Below, piece after piece: positions 1-6,218 of a DNA stretch of 8,138 nt (positions are counted from its first letter, which is position 1; every line of letters begins with the position of its first letter). The position numbers and the translations under genes are program-made. This DNA is from a bacterium (GTDB taxonomy: Bacteria > UBP7 > UBA6624). The stretch is taken from assembly GCA_014384545.1 (NCBI GenBank), contig JACNFQ010000079.1, positions 1 to 8,138 of the forward strand, written 5' to 3'. The notes beneath the pieces are model-generated. The model ran no database searches, was not told the DNA's origin, and worked only from the letters and a program-made list of their open reading frames with translations.

Positions 1-204
1 CAACGACTTTCTCATCTTCCTCGTTCTCAAGGGATTTGTCTGGGTCATCCCGTCGCTCTTCAGAGAGTTCCTCCTCCAGAGAAGGCTTTGAGGGGTCGGG
101 CTCAACGACTTTCTCATCTTCCTCGTTCTCAAGGGATTTGTCTGGGTCATCCCGTCGTTCTCCAGAGAGTTCCTCCTCCAGAGGAGGCTTAGAGGGGTCG
201 TTCT
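1..204. repeat. 102-bp tandem repeat, two copies, coding
   Basis: Positions 1-102 and 103-204 are two head-to-tail copies of one 102-bp unit; I count 6 mismatches, so about 96 of 102 bases agree. A third copy appears to begin at 205 (CAACGA) but diverges at once. The period is a multiple of three, so on the minus strand it encodes a 34-residue acidic unit in frame. Because one copy starts at base 1 of the window, the array probably continues to the left. Near identity suggests recent duplication by slippage or unequal recombination. Confidence 0.9.
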
Positions 205-493
205 CAACGATCTCTTCAGATGCCTCTTCCATAGAGAGGTCAGGAAAAGAAAGAGAGGTTGATAGAGGGGGGTCAAAGACGCTTTTCTTTCCGCCCTTGG
301 GAGAAAAAGAGGTAAGGGAAAGGTAAAGACCATCTTGGTCAAACCAGAGCAAACCTTCAAGAATGTATGTTGACTCTAGAACAGATTCCCCCCAAAGAGC
401 CGAGAGGGTCTCTTCTAGACGAAAGGGAACGGCGGGATAGGGGGAAGAACTCTCGGGAAGAAGAAGGGCGAGTAGAAGAAACAAGATCGGCAT
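1..493 (-). CDS. Secreted acidic-repeat protein, C-terminus cut by window edge
   Basis: I do not recognise the family. Read on the minus strand from the ATG at 493-491, an open frame of 164 codons runs off the left edge without a stop. The start is supported by an AGGA Shine-Dalgarno (minus strand of 502-505) 8 nt upstream and by an immediate hydrophobic segment (MPILFLLLALLL, residues 1-12), which looks like a signal peptide although its n-region has no basic residue. Residues 25-80 mix hydrophobic and polar residues (LEGLLWFDQDGLYLSL around 45-60) and could form a small beta-rich domain. From about residue 88 the protein becomes strongly charged and acidic, with two 34-residue repeats (97-130 and 131-164) rich in E, D, K, R and P. 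The repeats differ at only three residues, and more copies may lie beyond the edge. The frame stays open upstream of the ATG, so a longer N-terminus (for example a TTG at 541-539) is possible. An exported or periplasmic protein with a flexible acidic region is inferred; its function is unknown. Confidence 0.72.
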   Translation of the reverse strand, partial: MPILFLLLALLLPESSSPYPAVPFRLEETLSALWGESVLESTYILEGLLWFDQDGLYLSLTSFSPKGGKKSVFDPPLSTSLSFPDLSMEEASEEIVENDPSKPPLEEELSGERRDDPDKSLENEEDEKVVEPDPSKPSLEEELSEERRDDPDKSLENEEDEKVV

Positions 494-650
494 TGTGCTT
501 ATCCTATCAAGATGATGGTAGAATCTCCCGTTTGGGAACAAATAATAGAAGTAATGCTCGCATCGTTGAAGCGAGAGGTGAAGGGAAAGGGATTGAATCC
601 GAAATGACCGACCTAGGGGTACGCCCCCGAACAGACCTGTTCCCCCTACT
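494..650. promoter_or_regulatory. Divergent intergenic region, presumed promoters both ways
   Basis: This 157-bp gap lies between two genes transcribed away from each other, so by position it must hold the promoters for both the minus-strand repeat protein and the der operon. Candidate boxes are weak. On the minus strand there is a TATTAT at 547-542, with a poor TTCAAC 17 nt further upstream. On the plus strand a TTGAAT at 593-598 has no good -10 partner. The only clear structure is the dyad at 629-642. No RNA gene or convincing small ORF was seen. Confidence 0.4.
629..642. promoter_or_regulatory. 14-bp dyad just upstream of der, candidate operator
   Basis: GAACAG and CTGTTC form a perfect 6-bp inverted repeat with a 2-bp centre, ending 8 nt before the der ATG. 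This is where a repressor would overlap a promoter or where an RNA hairpin (5-bp stem, GACC loop) could affect initiation. The half-sites resemble GAAC/GTTC LexA-type sites, but the 6-bp gap between GAAC and GTTC does not match the spacings I know (4 or 7), so no regulator is assigned. There is no Shine-Dalgarno between the dyad and the ATG, which makes this short stretch more notable. Confidence 0.33.
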
Positions 651-1964
651 ATGACCCGTCCGCGCCCTCTGGTTGCCCTTGTGGGGGCACCGAATGGAGG
701 GAAATCCACCTTGGCGAATCGCCTTTCAGGTAATCGTCGCTCAATAACGGCTCCTGTATCTGGGGTAACGCGTGACGCTGTCCTCCATTGGGTGTCCGAA
801 GGTTATTGGTTGTTGGATACGGGGGGGCAATCTCATGCTCCTTCCACAGAGATGGAAAGAGAAGTAAACGCTTCGGCACAACGGGCAGAAGCACAGGCAG
901 ACTGTATCGTGATGGTTTTGGATGGGAAGAGACCTCCTTCCAGTGATGATTTGGATCTACTGACGCGGCTAAGAGCGTCTAACAAACCTCTGGTCGTTGT
1001 CTTGAACAAGGCAGATACGCGGGGGGCAGAAGCCGAGGCATTAGCGTGGGCGGGACATCTTCCTGGTGAAATCCTCCCTCTTTCTGCTGAAAGCACACGG
1101 GGTGTGAGTCGATTGAGAAGTGCCATCCAAAGAGAGATTAGGGATGTAGCTAGTGTGGGTCCTGAGGATCTCCCTTTGGTGGGTATCTTTGGGAGACCAG
1201 GAATGGGAAAATCCACCCTATTTAACCGTCTCTTGGGAGAGACTTTATCCGTTGTCGCAGTGGGTGAAGGTCCTACAACGAGGGATGTCGTTGAAGCGTT
1301 TTGGATCGAAGAGGGGTTTCGCCTCTTGGATACAGGGGGATTGCCGAAGAAACGACCCAAGGAAGATATGGCATGGTACGCGCGCCGGCGCACATTGGGA
1401 GCGATTGGTGCTGTTGCCCTAGGTATGGTCTTAGTAGATCCTTCAGAAGGGCTTACGAAAGGCGACCGTGCTGTGATTGGATTGTTGGAAGAAGCCGGTG
1501 CGGGTGTGATGCTCCTTTCAGGAAAGTCAGATTTGGGTGGAGATCGAGTGAAACCACCTAAGTTCTTTGACCATCTACCGGTCTTTGAAGTTTCGGGATT
1601 GACGGGTGAAGGAGTAGAGGCGTTAGCACCTGCTTTGAAAGCACTAAAAGAGAGACGAGCGACTTTGATACCGACCCATGATTTGACCGAAGCCCTTAGA
1701 GAGGGAGCAGAGGCGTGGCCTCAGACTGGGCGGTATGCAAACCGTCTCTTTTATGCCACACAAGTAGGGATTGATCCTCCCACCATTCAGGCTTTTCTAG
1801 CCCACCCAGAGAGGGCAAGAAAAGGTGAGTTGAGGCCTTTGGAGAATGCTGTCCGTAGGGCGGTACCACTTGAGGGAGTTCCGATGCGGTTCGTCCTAAA
1901 GTCAAGAAGAAGTTATCAACCCAAAAAAGGATCAAGAAAAAAAGAGGAGAGTGAATTGAGATGA
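651..1964 (+). CDS. der: Ribosome assembly GTPase Der (EngA)
   Basis: Der is an essential cytoplasmic protein with two GTPase domains and a C-terminal KH-like domain that acts in 50S subunit maturation. At 437 residues this protein has normal length. Domain 1 has P-loop GAPNGGKST (12-20), GVTRD (38-42), DTGG (56-59), NKAD (119-122) and SAES (145-148). Domain 2 has P-loop GRPGMGKST (181-189), TTRD (209-212), DTGG (227-230) and, where NKxD is expected, GKSD (291-294). Residues about 338-421 match the KH-like domain (NRLFYATQVG, then PPTIQAFL). Both P-loops depart from the usual GRPNVGKS, and the region after the second DTGG is atypical, so this is a divergent Der. The ATG at 651 is the only reasonable start: no in-frame ATG, GTG or TTG lies close upstream and the first P-loop follows at residue 12. 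No Shine-Dalgarno is visible, so initiation may be leaderless or SD-independent. It is the first gene of the plus-strand operon and its stop overlaps the pnp start. Confidence 0.95.
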   Translation: MTRPRPLVALVGAPNGGKSTLANRLSGNRRSITAPVSGVTRDAVLHWVSEGYWLLDTGGQSHAPSTEMEREVNASAQRAEAQADCIVMVLDGKRPPSSDDLDLLTRLRASNKPLVVVLNKADTRGAEAEALAWAGHLPGEILPLSAESTRGVSRLRSAIQREIRDVASVGPEDLPLVGIFGRPGMGKSTLFNRLLGETLSVVAVGEGPTTRDVVEAFWIEEGFRLLDTGGLPKKRPKEDMAWYARRRTLGAIGAVALGMVLVDPSEGLTKGDRAVIGLLEEAGAGVMLLSGKSDLGGDRVKPPKFFDHLPVFEVSGLTGEGVEALAPALKALKERRATLIPTHDLTEALREGAEAWPQTGRYANRLFYATQVGIDPPTIQAFLAHPERARKGELRPLENAVRRAVPLEGVPMRFVLKSRRSYQPKKGSRKKEESELR

Positions 1965-4102
1965 AAATAAATAGATGTGCACGGGATGCCCGTGGAGAGA
2001 AGAGATTTGAGATGGAATACGATGGGAAACCTCTCGTTGTAGAGACGGGAAGGCTGGCGCCTCAAGCAGGCGCTTCGGTCTTGATAAGTCATGGTGGGCA
2101 AGTCGTCCATGTAGCAGCAACGATGGGGGGAGAAAAGCCCCATTTGGGGTTCTTCCCCTTGACTGTGGATTATGAGGAAAAGCACTACGCTATTGGAAAG
2201 ATTCCTGGTAGTTTCTTTCGTCGAGAAGGACGCCCTACCGAGCGTGCTGTCTTGGCCTGTCGGCTGATTGACCGTTCGATTCGCCCTCTTTTCCCCGACC
2301 ACATGCGTCGAGAGGTTCAGATTGTGGCAACACCCTTCCTAACCCCCCAAGAGAGCAACCCTTCGTGGTTGGCGATGTTGGGGACAGCGATCGCTTTGGA
2401 GATCAGCAATATTCCTTTCCCAAGTGGTCTTGTCCCTATTCGACTCGGGAGGAAGGAGGGCGAGGTGATAAAGAACCCTCAGTACGCTGATGGTGGTATT
2501 GAGGGTGATATTGACCTTTTTATTGCTTACAACAACGACCATGTGATGATGATTGAGTGCCAAGGTGCAGAGATCACAGACGAGGAGTTCTTGGAGATCG
2601 AGAAGATTGGACATGAGAGATCTCGTCCTCTGTTGACATTTATCGCCAAGATCAAAGCGGCTGTAGGTAAAGAAAAGAGTGTTATTCCACCACCTAAAGC
2701 GATCGAATCCCTCCTTCCTGCCGATGTATTGGATGAACTATCTGCTCGTTACAAAGAGGCTTATGTCAGTGATATCTCAAAAGGGGAGTTCCAGACAACG
2801 TGGTGGGATTTGGTGGAGAACACTGTAAAGAAGGTGGCGGATGATGACAGCGAAAAAGCGTCAACGATTCGTAGCGAGTTGCGCGGGTATGAAAAGAAGT
2901 GGGTGCGCCATTTCGTTTTGGGAGAGGGCGTTCGTCGAGGAGGACGAGCGGCAGAAGATGTTCGTCTTATTGACGCCCAAAAAGGATTGGTTGAAGGCCA
3001 ACACGGTAGTTCTCTCTTCCAGCGGGGAGGGACACAAGTCGTCTCATTCTTGACCTTAGGGGCGCCGGGTGATAAGCAGCGTATTGACGACCTCTCACCT
3101 ATTGACGAGAAACGGTTTATGCATCACTATAACTTTCCTCCCTATTCGGTGGGAGAAGCACGCTTTATGCGTGGTCCGGGTCGACGGGAGATTGGTCATG
3201 GAGCGTTGGTTGCAAAGGCGTTGGGTCCCGTCTTGCCTTCCGAAGAGAACTTTCCCTACACGATTCGAGTGGTGTCTGAGTGTATTGCCTCAAATGGTTC
3301 TACTTCGATGGGTGCTACCTGTGCTACCACGATCGCATTGATGGATGGAGGTGTTCCTCTCAAGGCTCCTGTTGCGGGTATCTCCATTGGATTGATGACA
3401 GACGATACCCAAGCCGTTCTCTTGAATGATATTGAAGGTATTGAAGATTTCTTCGGTGAGATGGATTTCAAGGTGGCGGGAACGACGAAAGGAATCACTG
3501 CGATTCAAGTCGATGTCAAGGGTGGTGGTATTTGTCGCGACCTTTTACCCCAGATACTCTCACAAGCAAAAGATGTACGACTCGGTCTCATTGAGATTAT
3601 TGAGGATGAAATGGAGGGAGATGTCAAGATGTCTCCGTATGCTCCTCGCATCGTCCGAAAGGAGATCCAAAAGGACCAAATCTCTACGATTATTGGACCA
3701 GGTGGAAAGATGATTCGAGGCATTCAAGCCGACTGTGGTGTGCAAGTTGATGTAGATGAGGATGTGGAGCGAGGCGTGGGCATTGTCCATGTGACAGCAC
3801 CTGATGAAGCGTCGATGAACACCGCTGTAGACCGTATCAACGCGTTGTTCCGAAAAGCTGAAGCGGGGGAGACTTACACGGGTCCAATCACTTCGATAAG
3901 AGAGTTCGGGCTCTTCGTCCGTCTCTTCGGTTCTACAGATGGTCTTGTTCATATTTCCGAGGTGGACAAGCAGGGTCGTGGTCGCTTGAGCGAAAGGGAC
4001 TTGAAAGAGATGTACTCGGAGGGTGACGAGATTACCGTCTTTGTAAAGGAAATCCGTAGGGATGGCAAGGTCAGTTTGACCATGCCTAAGAAAAGAGACT
4101 AA
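1961..4102 (+). CDS. pnp: Polynucleotide phosphorylase (PNPase)
   Basis: PNPase degrades RNA 3'-to-5' with phosphate, releasing nucleoside diphosphates; it is a cytoplasmic trimer and often part of a degradosome. The 713-residue length matches the family (about 700-711). The order is: first RNase PH-like domain with the signature FFRREGRPTE and RLIDRSIRPLFP; an alpha-helical linker; second PH domain with NFPPYSVGEA, RREIGHG and SNGSTSMGA (444-452), then D496, D502 and K504 in DFFGEMDFK, spaced like the E. coli catalytic D486/D492/K494; KH domain with IIGPGGKMIR (GPGG near 579-582); S1 domain from about 640 to 707. The serine triplet after SNG reads S-T-S rather than S-S-S. The ATG at 1961 overlaps the der stop as ATGA and has an AGGAG at 1945-1949, 11 nt upstream. 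An in-frame ATG at 2012 is an alternative that removes 17 residues. Overlap with der implies translational coupling; the common neighbour rpsO is absent. Confidence 0.98.
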   Translation: MKINRCARDARGEKRFEMEYDGKPLVVETGRLAPQAGASVLISHGGQVVHVAATMGGEKPHLGFFPLTVDYEEKHYAIGKIPGSFFRREGRPTERAVLACRLIDRSIRPLFPDHMRREVQIVATPFLTPQESNPSWLAMLGTAIALEISNIPFPSGLVPIRLGRKEGEVIKNPQYADGGIEGDIDLFIAYNNDHVMMIECQGAEITDEEFLEIEKIGHERSRPLLTFIAKIKAAVGKEKSVIPPPKAIESLLPADVLDELSARYKEAYVSDISKGEFQTTWWDLVENTVKKVADDDSEKASTIRSELRGYEKKWVRHFVLGEGVRRGGRAAEDVRLIDAQKGLVEGQHGSSLFQRGGTQVVSFLTLGAPGDKQRIDDLSPIDEKRFMHHYNFPPYSVGEARFMRGPGRREIGHGALVAKALGPVLPSEENFPYTIRVVSECIASNGSTSMGATCATTIALMDGGVPLKAPVAGISIGLMTDDTQAVLLNDIEGIEDFFGEMDFKVAGTTKGITAIQVDVKGGGICRDLLPQILSQAKDVRLGLIEIIEDEMEGDVKMSPYAPRIVRKEIQKDQISTIIGPGGKMIRGIQADCGVQVDVDEDVERGVGIVHVTAPDEASMNTAVDRINALFRKAEAGETYTGPITSIREFGLFVRLFGSTDGLVHISEVDKQGRGRLSERDLKEMYSEGDEITVFVKEIRRDGKVSLTMPKKRD

Positions 4103-4108
4103 CGATTG

Positions 4109-4675
4109 ATGCGGGTCGTGGTCCTTATTTCGGGACGCGGCTCCAACCTTGGAGCCCTTCTCCGTGCGATGGAGAGGGGTCGCTTGGCTCCTGCCAAGAT
4201 AGTAGGGGTGGGGAGTGACAAGGAGAGTGCTGCGGGATTAGAAAGGGCTCGACAGGCTGAGATTGATACTCAGGTCTTTCCCCGCGATTGGGTTAGGGGG
4301 TTGGAGGGTTTCTTGGATCGCCTTCGTCCAGATTTGGTCTGTTTGGCTGGATTCATGAGGATTCTTCCCCCCTCAATCATTGAGAAAATGGAGGGGCGTA
4401 TCTTGAACATTCATCCCAGTTTACTACCCGCCTTTCCAGGGCTACAAGTCCATCAGCGCGTCTTGGACGCCGGAATGGAGATCTCGGGGTGTACTGTCCA
4501 TTGGGTAGACGAAGGCGTGGATACCGGTTCTGTGGTGGGTCAGATAATGGTCGCCGTAAAAGAAGAGGATACAGCTCAGAGTTTGGGAGCTCGGGTGTTG
4601 GAGGCAGAGCATCGTCTTTATCCCCGTATCGTCCAAACGATAGCAAGCGAATTCAAAGGAGAGAAGAATGAATAA
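4109..4675 (+). CDS. purN: Phosphoribosylglycinamide formyltransferase 1 (GART)
   Basis: PurN transfers a formyl group from 10-formyl-tetrahydrofolate to glycinamide ribonucleotide, the third step of de novo purine synthesis, in the cytosol. The protein is 188 residues from this start, slightly shorter than the roughly 200-212 usual. SGRGSNL near the N-terminus binds the ribonucleotide phosphate, AGFMRIL lines the folate site, and NIHPSLLPAFPG carries catalytic Asn and His (about residues 100 and 102). The catalytic Asp is in DEGVDTG (about residue 138). All three catalytic residues are present. ATG 4109 is preceded directly by an in-frame TTG at 4106, which would add one Met; I prefer the ATG. 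The Shine-Dalgarno is weak (AAGAGA in the pnp tail), and the gene starts 6 nt after the pnp stop, so it is probably translated by coupling. Its 3' end overlaps the ALDH gene by 8 bp. Confidence 0.95.
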   Translation: MRVVVLISGRGSNLGALLRAMERGRLAPAKIVGVGSDKESAAGLERARQAEIDTQVFPRDWVRGLEGFLDRLRPDLVCLAGFMRILPPSIIEKMEGRILNIHPSLLPAFPGLQVHQRVLDAGMEISGCTVHWVDEGVDTGSVVGQIMVAVKEEDTAQSLGARVLEAEHRLYPRIVQTIASEFKGEKNE

Positions 4676-6185
4676 CGAAGCAGAAGTACTGAAAAGTCTC
4701 GGTTTGGGAGAGAAGAACCCAGGGGTCTATCTTGGGTATTGGAAGGAAGGAGGGGGAAAGAGCGTTCTGTCTGTGAATCCCGCAACGGGAAAGCGGTTGG
4801 GCACAGTGGGGAGTGCTACGGCTGACGAATACGAAGAAGTCTCAAAGGCGGCGCACAAAGCTTTTGAGCGATGGCGGGTGGTACCTGGACCCCAGAGAGG
4901 AGCGCTCGTTCGCGAGATAGGCAACAGACTTCGCGAAAAGAAGGAAGCGTTAGGTGCGTTGGTGGCTATGGAGATGGGGAAGATCAAAGCGGAGGGCGAG
5001 GGAGAGGTTCAGGAGATGATTGATATGGCAGATTACGCCGTCGGTCTTTCACGCCAACTTTTCGGTCTGACCATCCAAAGCGAGCGCCCCGGACACCGCT
5101 TGATGGAGCAGTGGCACCCATTAGGTACAGTAGGCATCATTACAGCGTTCAACTTTCCTGTGGCGGTTTGGGCATGGAACGCTTTTGTCGCTTTCGTTTG
5201 TGGTGATAGTGTCATTTGGAAGCCTTCATCAAAGACACCCTTGAGCGCAGTGGCGGTAACGCGGCTAGCCGCAGAAGGGTTAGAGCCCCCGGGCTTTGGG
5301 GCTTTGGCGGGGGTGGGCGGGGGGGGGCGGAAAAGGGGGGGGGGGGCCTTGGGTGCTGGTCCACGCGGCCCGGTTGGTAGCGCGACAGGGTTGGTAGGGG
5401 TGGGTCGGCCACTCGCCGGGGGGGGCCGGCAACGGTTGGGACGTACAATTCTTGAATTGGGTGGAAACAATGGTATTTCTGTGATGCCAAGTGCAGATCT
5501 TGATATGGCAGTTCGGGCTATTCTTTTTGGAGCCGTAGGTACGGCGGGTCAACGATGTACATCAACCCGAAGACTCTTTCTCCATGCCGAAATCGCTAAA
5601 GAGGTGAAAGGGGCATTGGTTAAAGCGTACGGTCAAGTAACGATTGGGAATCCACTGGATGAAAAGACCTTGATGGGTCCTCTTGTAGATGCGGGGGCAG
5701 TTAGGGATTACTTAGATGCGTTAGAACGAATCAAAAGAGAAGGGGGGACGATACTTTGTGGGGGGCATGTGGTTGAAGGGCCAGGGTTTTTCGTTGAGCC
5801 CACGTTGATTGAAGTAGACCACCACATCCCCATGATGTCCGAAGAAGTCTTTGCTCCAATCCTTTACCTACAGGTTGTAGATAGCTTGGAAGAGGCAATC
5901 GCCTTGAACAATGGGGTGCCACAAGGGCTCTCCTCCTCTCTCTTTTCTAGGGATTACCTTGAAGCTGAGCGGTTCTTGTCGGCGACGGGTTCTGATTGCG
6001 GATTAGCGAACCTAAATGCAGGGACATCAGGGGCAGAGATTGGGGGTGCTTTTGGGGGTGAAAAGGAGACAGGTGGAGGGCGTGAGGCAGGGTCGGATTC
6101 TTGGAAAGCCTATATGCGCAGGCAGACCAACACCATCAACTATTCTGATGAGTTGCCTCTTTCCCAAGGAATCTCCTTTGGATAA
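4668..6185 (+). CDS. ALDH7-family semialdehyde dehydrogenase, NAD region degenerate
   Basis: This is an NAD(P)-dependent aldehyde dehydrogenase of the ALDH7 (antiquitin) family. Members typically oxidise alpha-aminoadipate semialdehyde in lysine breakdown, and some act on betaine or other aldehydes; the substrate here is inferred. Family marks include EKNPGVYLGYW near the N-terminus, EMGKIKAEGEGEVQE, ADYAVGLSR, ITAFNFPVAVW, LELGGNN with general base E263, GTAGQRCTSTRRLF with nucleophile C297 (34 residues apart, as usual), and the C-terminal SGAEIGGAFGGEK and YMRRQTNTINYS. The 505-residue length fits. Oddly, residues about 207-256 (5286-5436) are glycine-rich and have lost the FTGST-type NAD-binding motif, although the length equals that of human ALDH7A1 as I remember it and the frame is intact. 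Read literally, the enzyme would probably be inactive, but base-call error is likelier. ATG 4668 has an AAGGAGAG Shine-Dalgarno just upstream and overlaps the purN stop by 8 bp. Confidence 0.9.
   Translation: MNNEAEVLKSLGLGEKNPGVYLGYWKEGGGKSVLSVNPATGKRLGTVGSATADEYEEVSKAAHKAFERWRVVPGPQRGALVREIGNRLREKKEALGALVAMEMGKIKAEGEGEVQEMIDMADYAVGLSRQLFGLTIQSERPGHRLMEQWHPLGTVGIITAFNFPVAVWAWNAFVAFVCGDSVIWKPSSKTPLSAVAVTRLAAEGLEPPGFGALAGVGGGGRKRGGGALGAGPRGPVGSATGLVGVGRPLAGGGRQRLGRTILELGGNNGISVMPSADLDMAVRAILFGAVGTAGQRCTSTRRLFLHAEIAKEVKGALVKAYGQVTIGNPLDEKTLMGPLVDAGAVRDYLDALERIKREGGTILCGGHVVEGPGFFVEPTLIEVDHHIPMMSEEVFAPILYLQVVDSLEEAIALNNGVPQGLSSSLFSRDYLEAERFLSATGSDCGLANLNAGTSGAEIGGAFGGEKETGGGREAGSDSWKAYMRRQTNTINYSDELPLSQGISFG
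5286..5436 (+). other. G-biased degenerate block inside the ALDH gene
   Basis: Within an otherwise well-conserved gene this stretch of about 150 bp holds G runs of 9 (5319-5327), 12 (5335-5346) and 8 (5418-5425) and translates mostly to glycine. Conserved anchor residues still appear in register (PR near 5360, T-G and V-G near 5390-5405, LGR near 5434), so the divergence is by substitution, mostly to G, with no net insertion or deletion. This pattern fits G-biased miscalls in a poorly supported consensus better than natural evolution. If real, the block could form G-quadruplexes in DNA and mRNA. Confidence 0.75.
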
Positions 6186-6188
6186 CCA

Positions 6189-6194
6189 TATAAT
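6189..6194 (+). promoter_or_regulatory. Perfect TATAAT, candidate -10 before the lipoprotein gene
   Basis: A consensus TATAAT lies just after the ALDH stop and 24 nt before the lipoprotein ATG. No good -35 sits at 16-18 nt spacing (AAGGAA occupies the expected place), and there is no extended TG, so activity is uncertain. If used, transcription would start near 6201 with a leader of about 18 nt that still keeps the GGAGG ribosome-binding site. Confidence 0.4.
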
Positions 6195-6198
6195 GGAC

Positions 6199-6211
6199 CC
6201 TCCTAGGGAGG
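6199..6211 (+). promoter_or_regulatory. Strong Shine-Dalgarno within a small inverted repeat
   Basis: CCTCC (6199-6203), a TAG loop and GGAGG (6207-6211) form a perfect 5-bp hairpin. GGAGG is the ribosome-binding site of the lipoprotein gene, 7 nt before its ATG. In a read-through transcript from the ALDH gene the site could be masked, whereas a transcript starting near 6201 would lack much of the CCTCC arm. The ribosome-binding site itself is secure; the masking is inference. Confidence 0.5.
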
Positions 6212-6218
6212 AAAGATA

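Noticed and set aside
1-204. CRISPR array
   Set aside because: The copies are directly adjacent 102-bp units without variable spacers, and they encode an in-frame protein repeat.
36-326. Plus-strand Ser/Arg-rich repeat frame as a protein-coding gene
   Set aside because: It is the antisense of the acidic repeat gene. It lacks a Shine-Dalgarno or signal peptide, while the minus-strand reading has a start, a ribosome-binding site and an export-like N-terminus.
629-642. LexA (SOS) box
   Set aside because: The GAAC and GTTC halves are 6 bp apart, which fits neither the 4-bp nor the 7-bp spacing I know, and no SOS gene is nearby.
367-654. Plus-strand frame across the divergent gap into the der start
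   Set aside because: It covers the 5' part of the minus-strand gene and the intergenic region, has no ribosome-binding site, and gives a low-complexity charged sequence with no domain.
5280-5440. Frameshift or insertion element splitting the ALDH gene
   Set aside because: The reading frame and residue count are preserved across the block and flanking motifs join in one frame. There are no terminal repeats or target duplication.
5033-5470. Minus-strand Pro-rich frame opposite the ALDH gene
   Set aside because: The prolines come from the complement of G runs in the degenerate block. The plus frame has conserved ALDH motifs on both sides.
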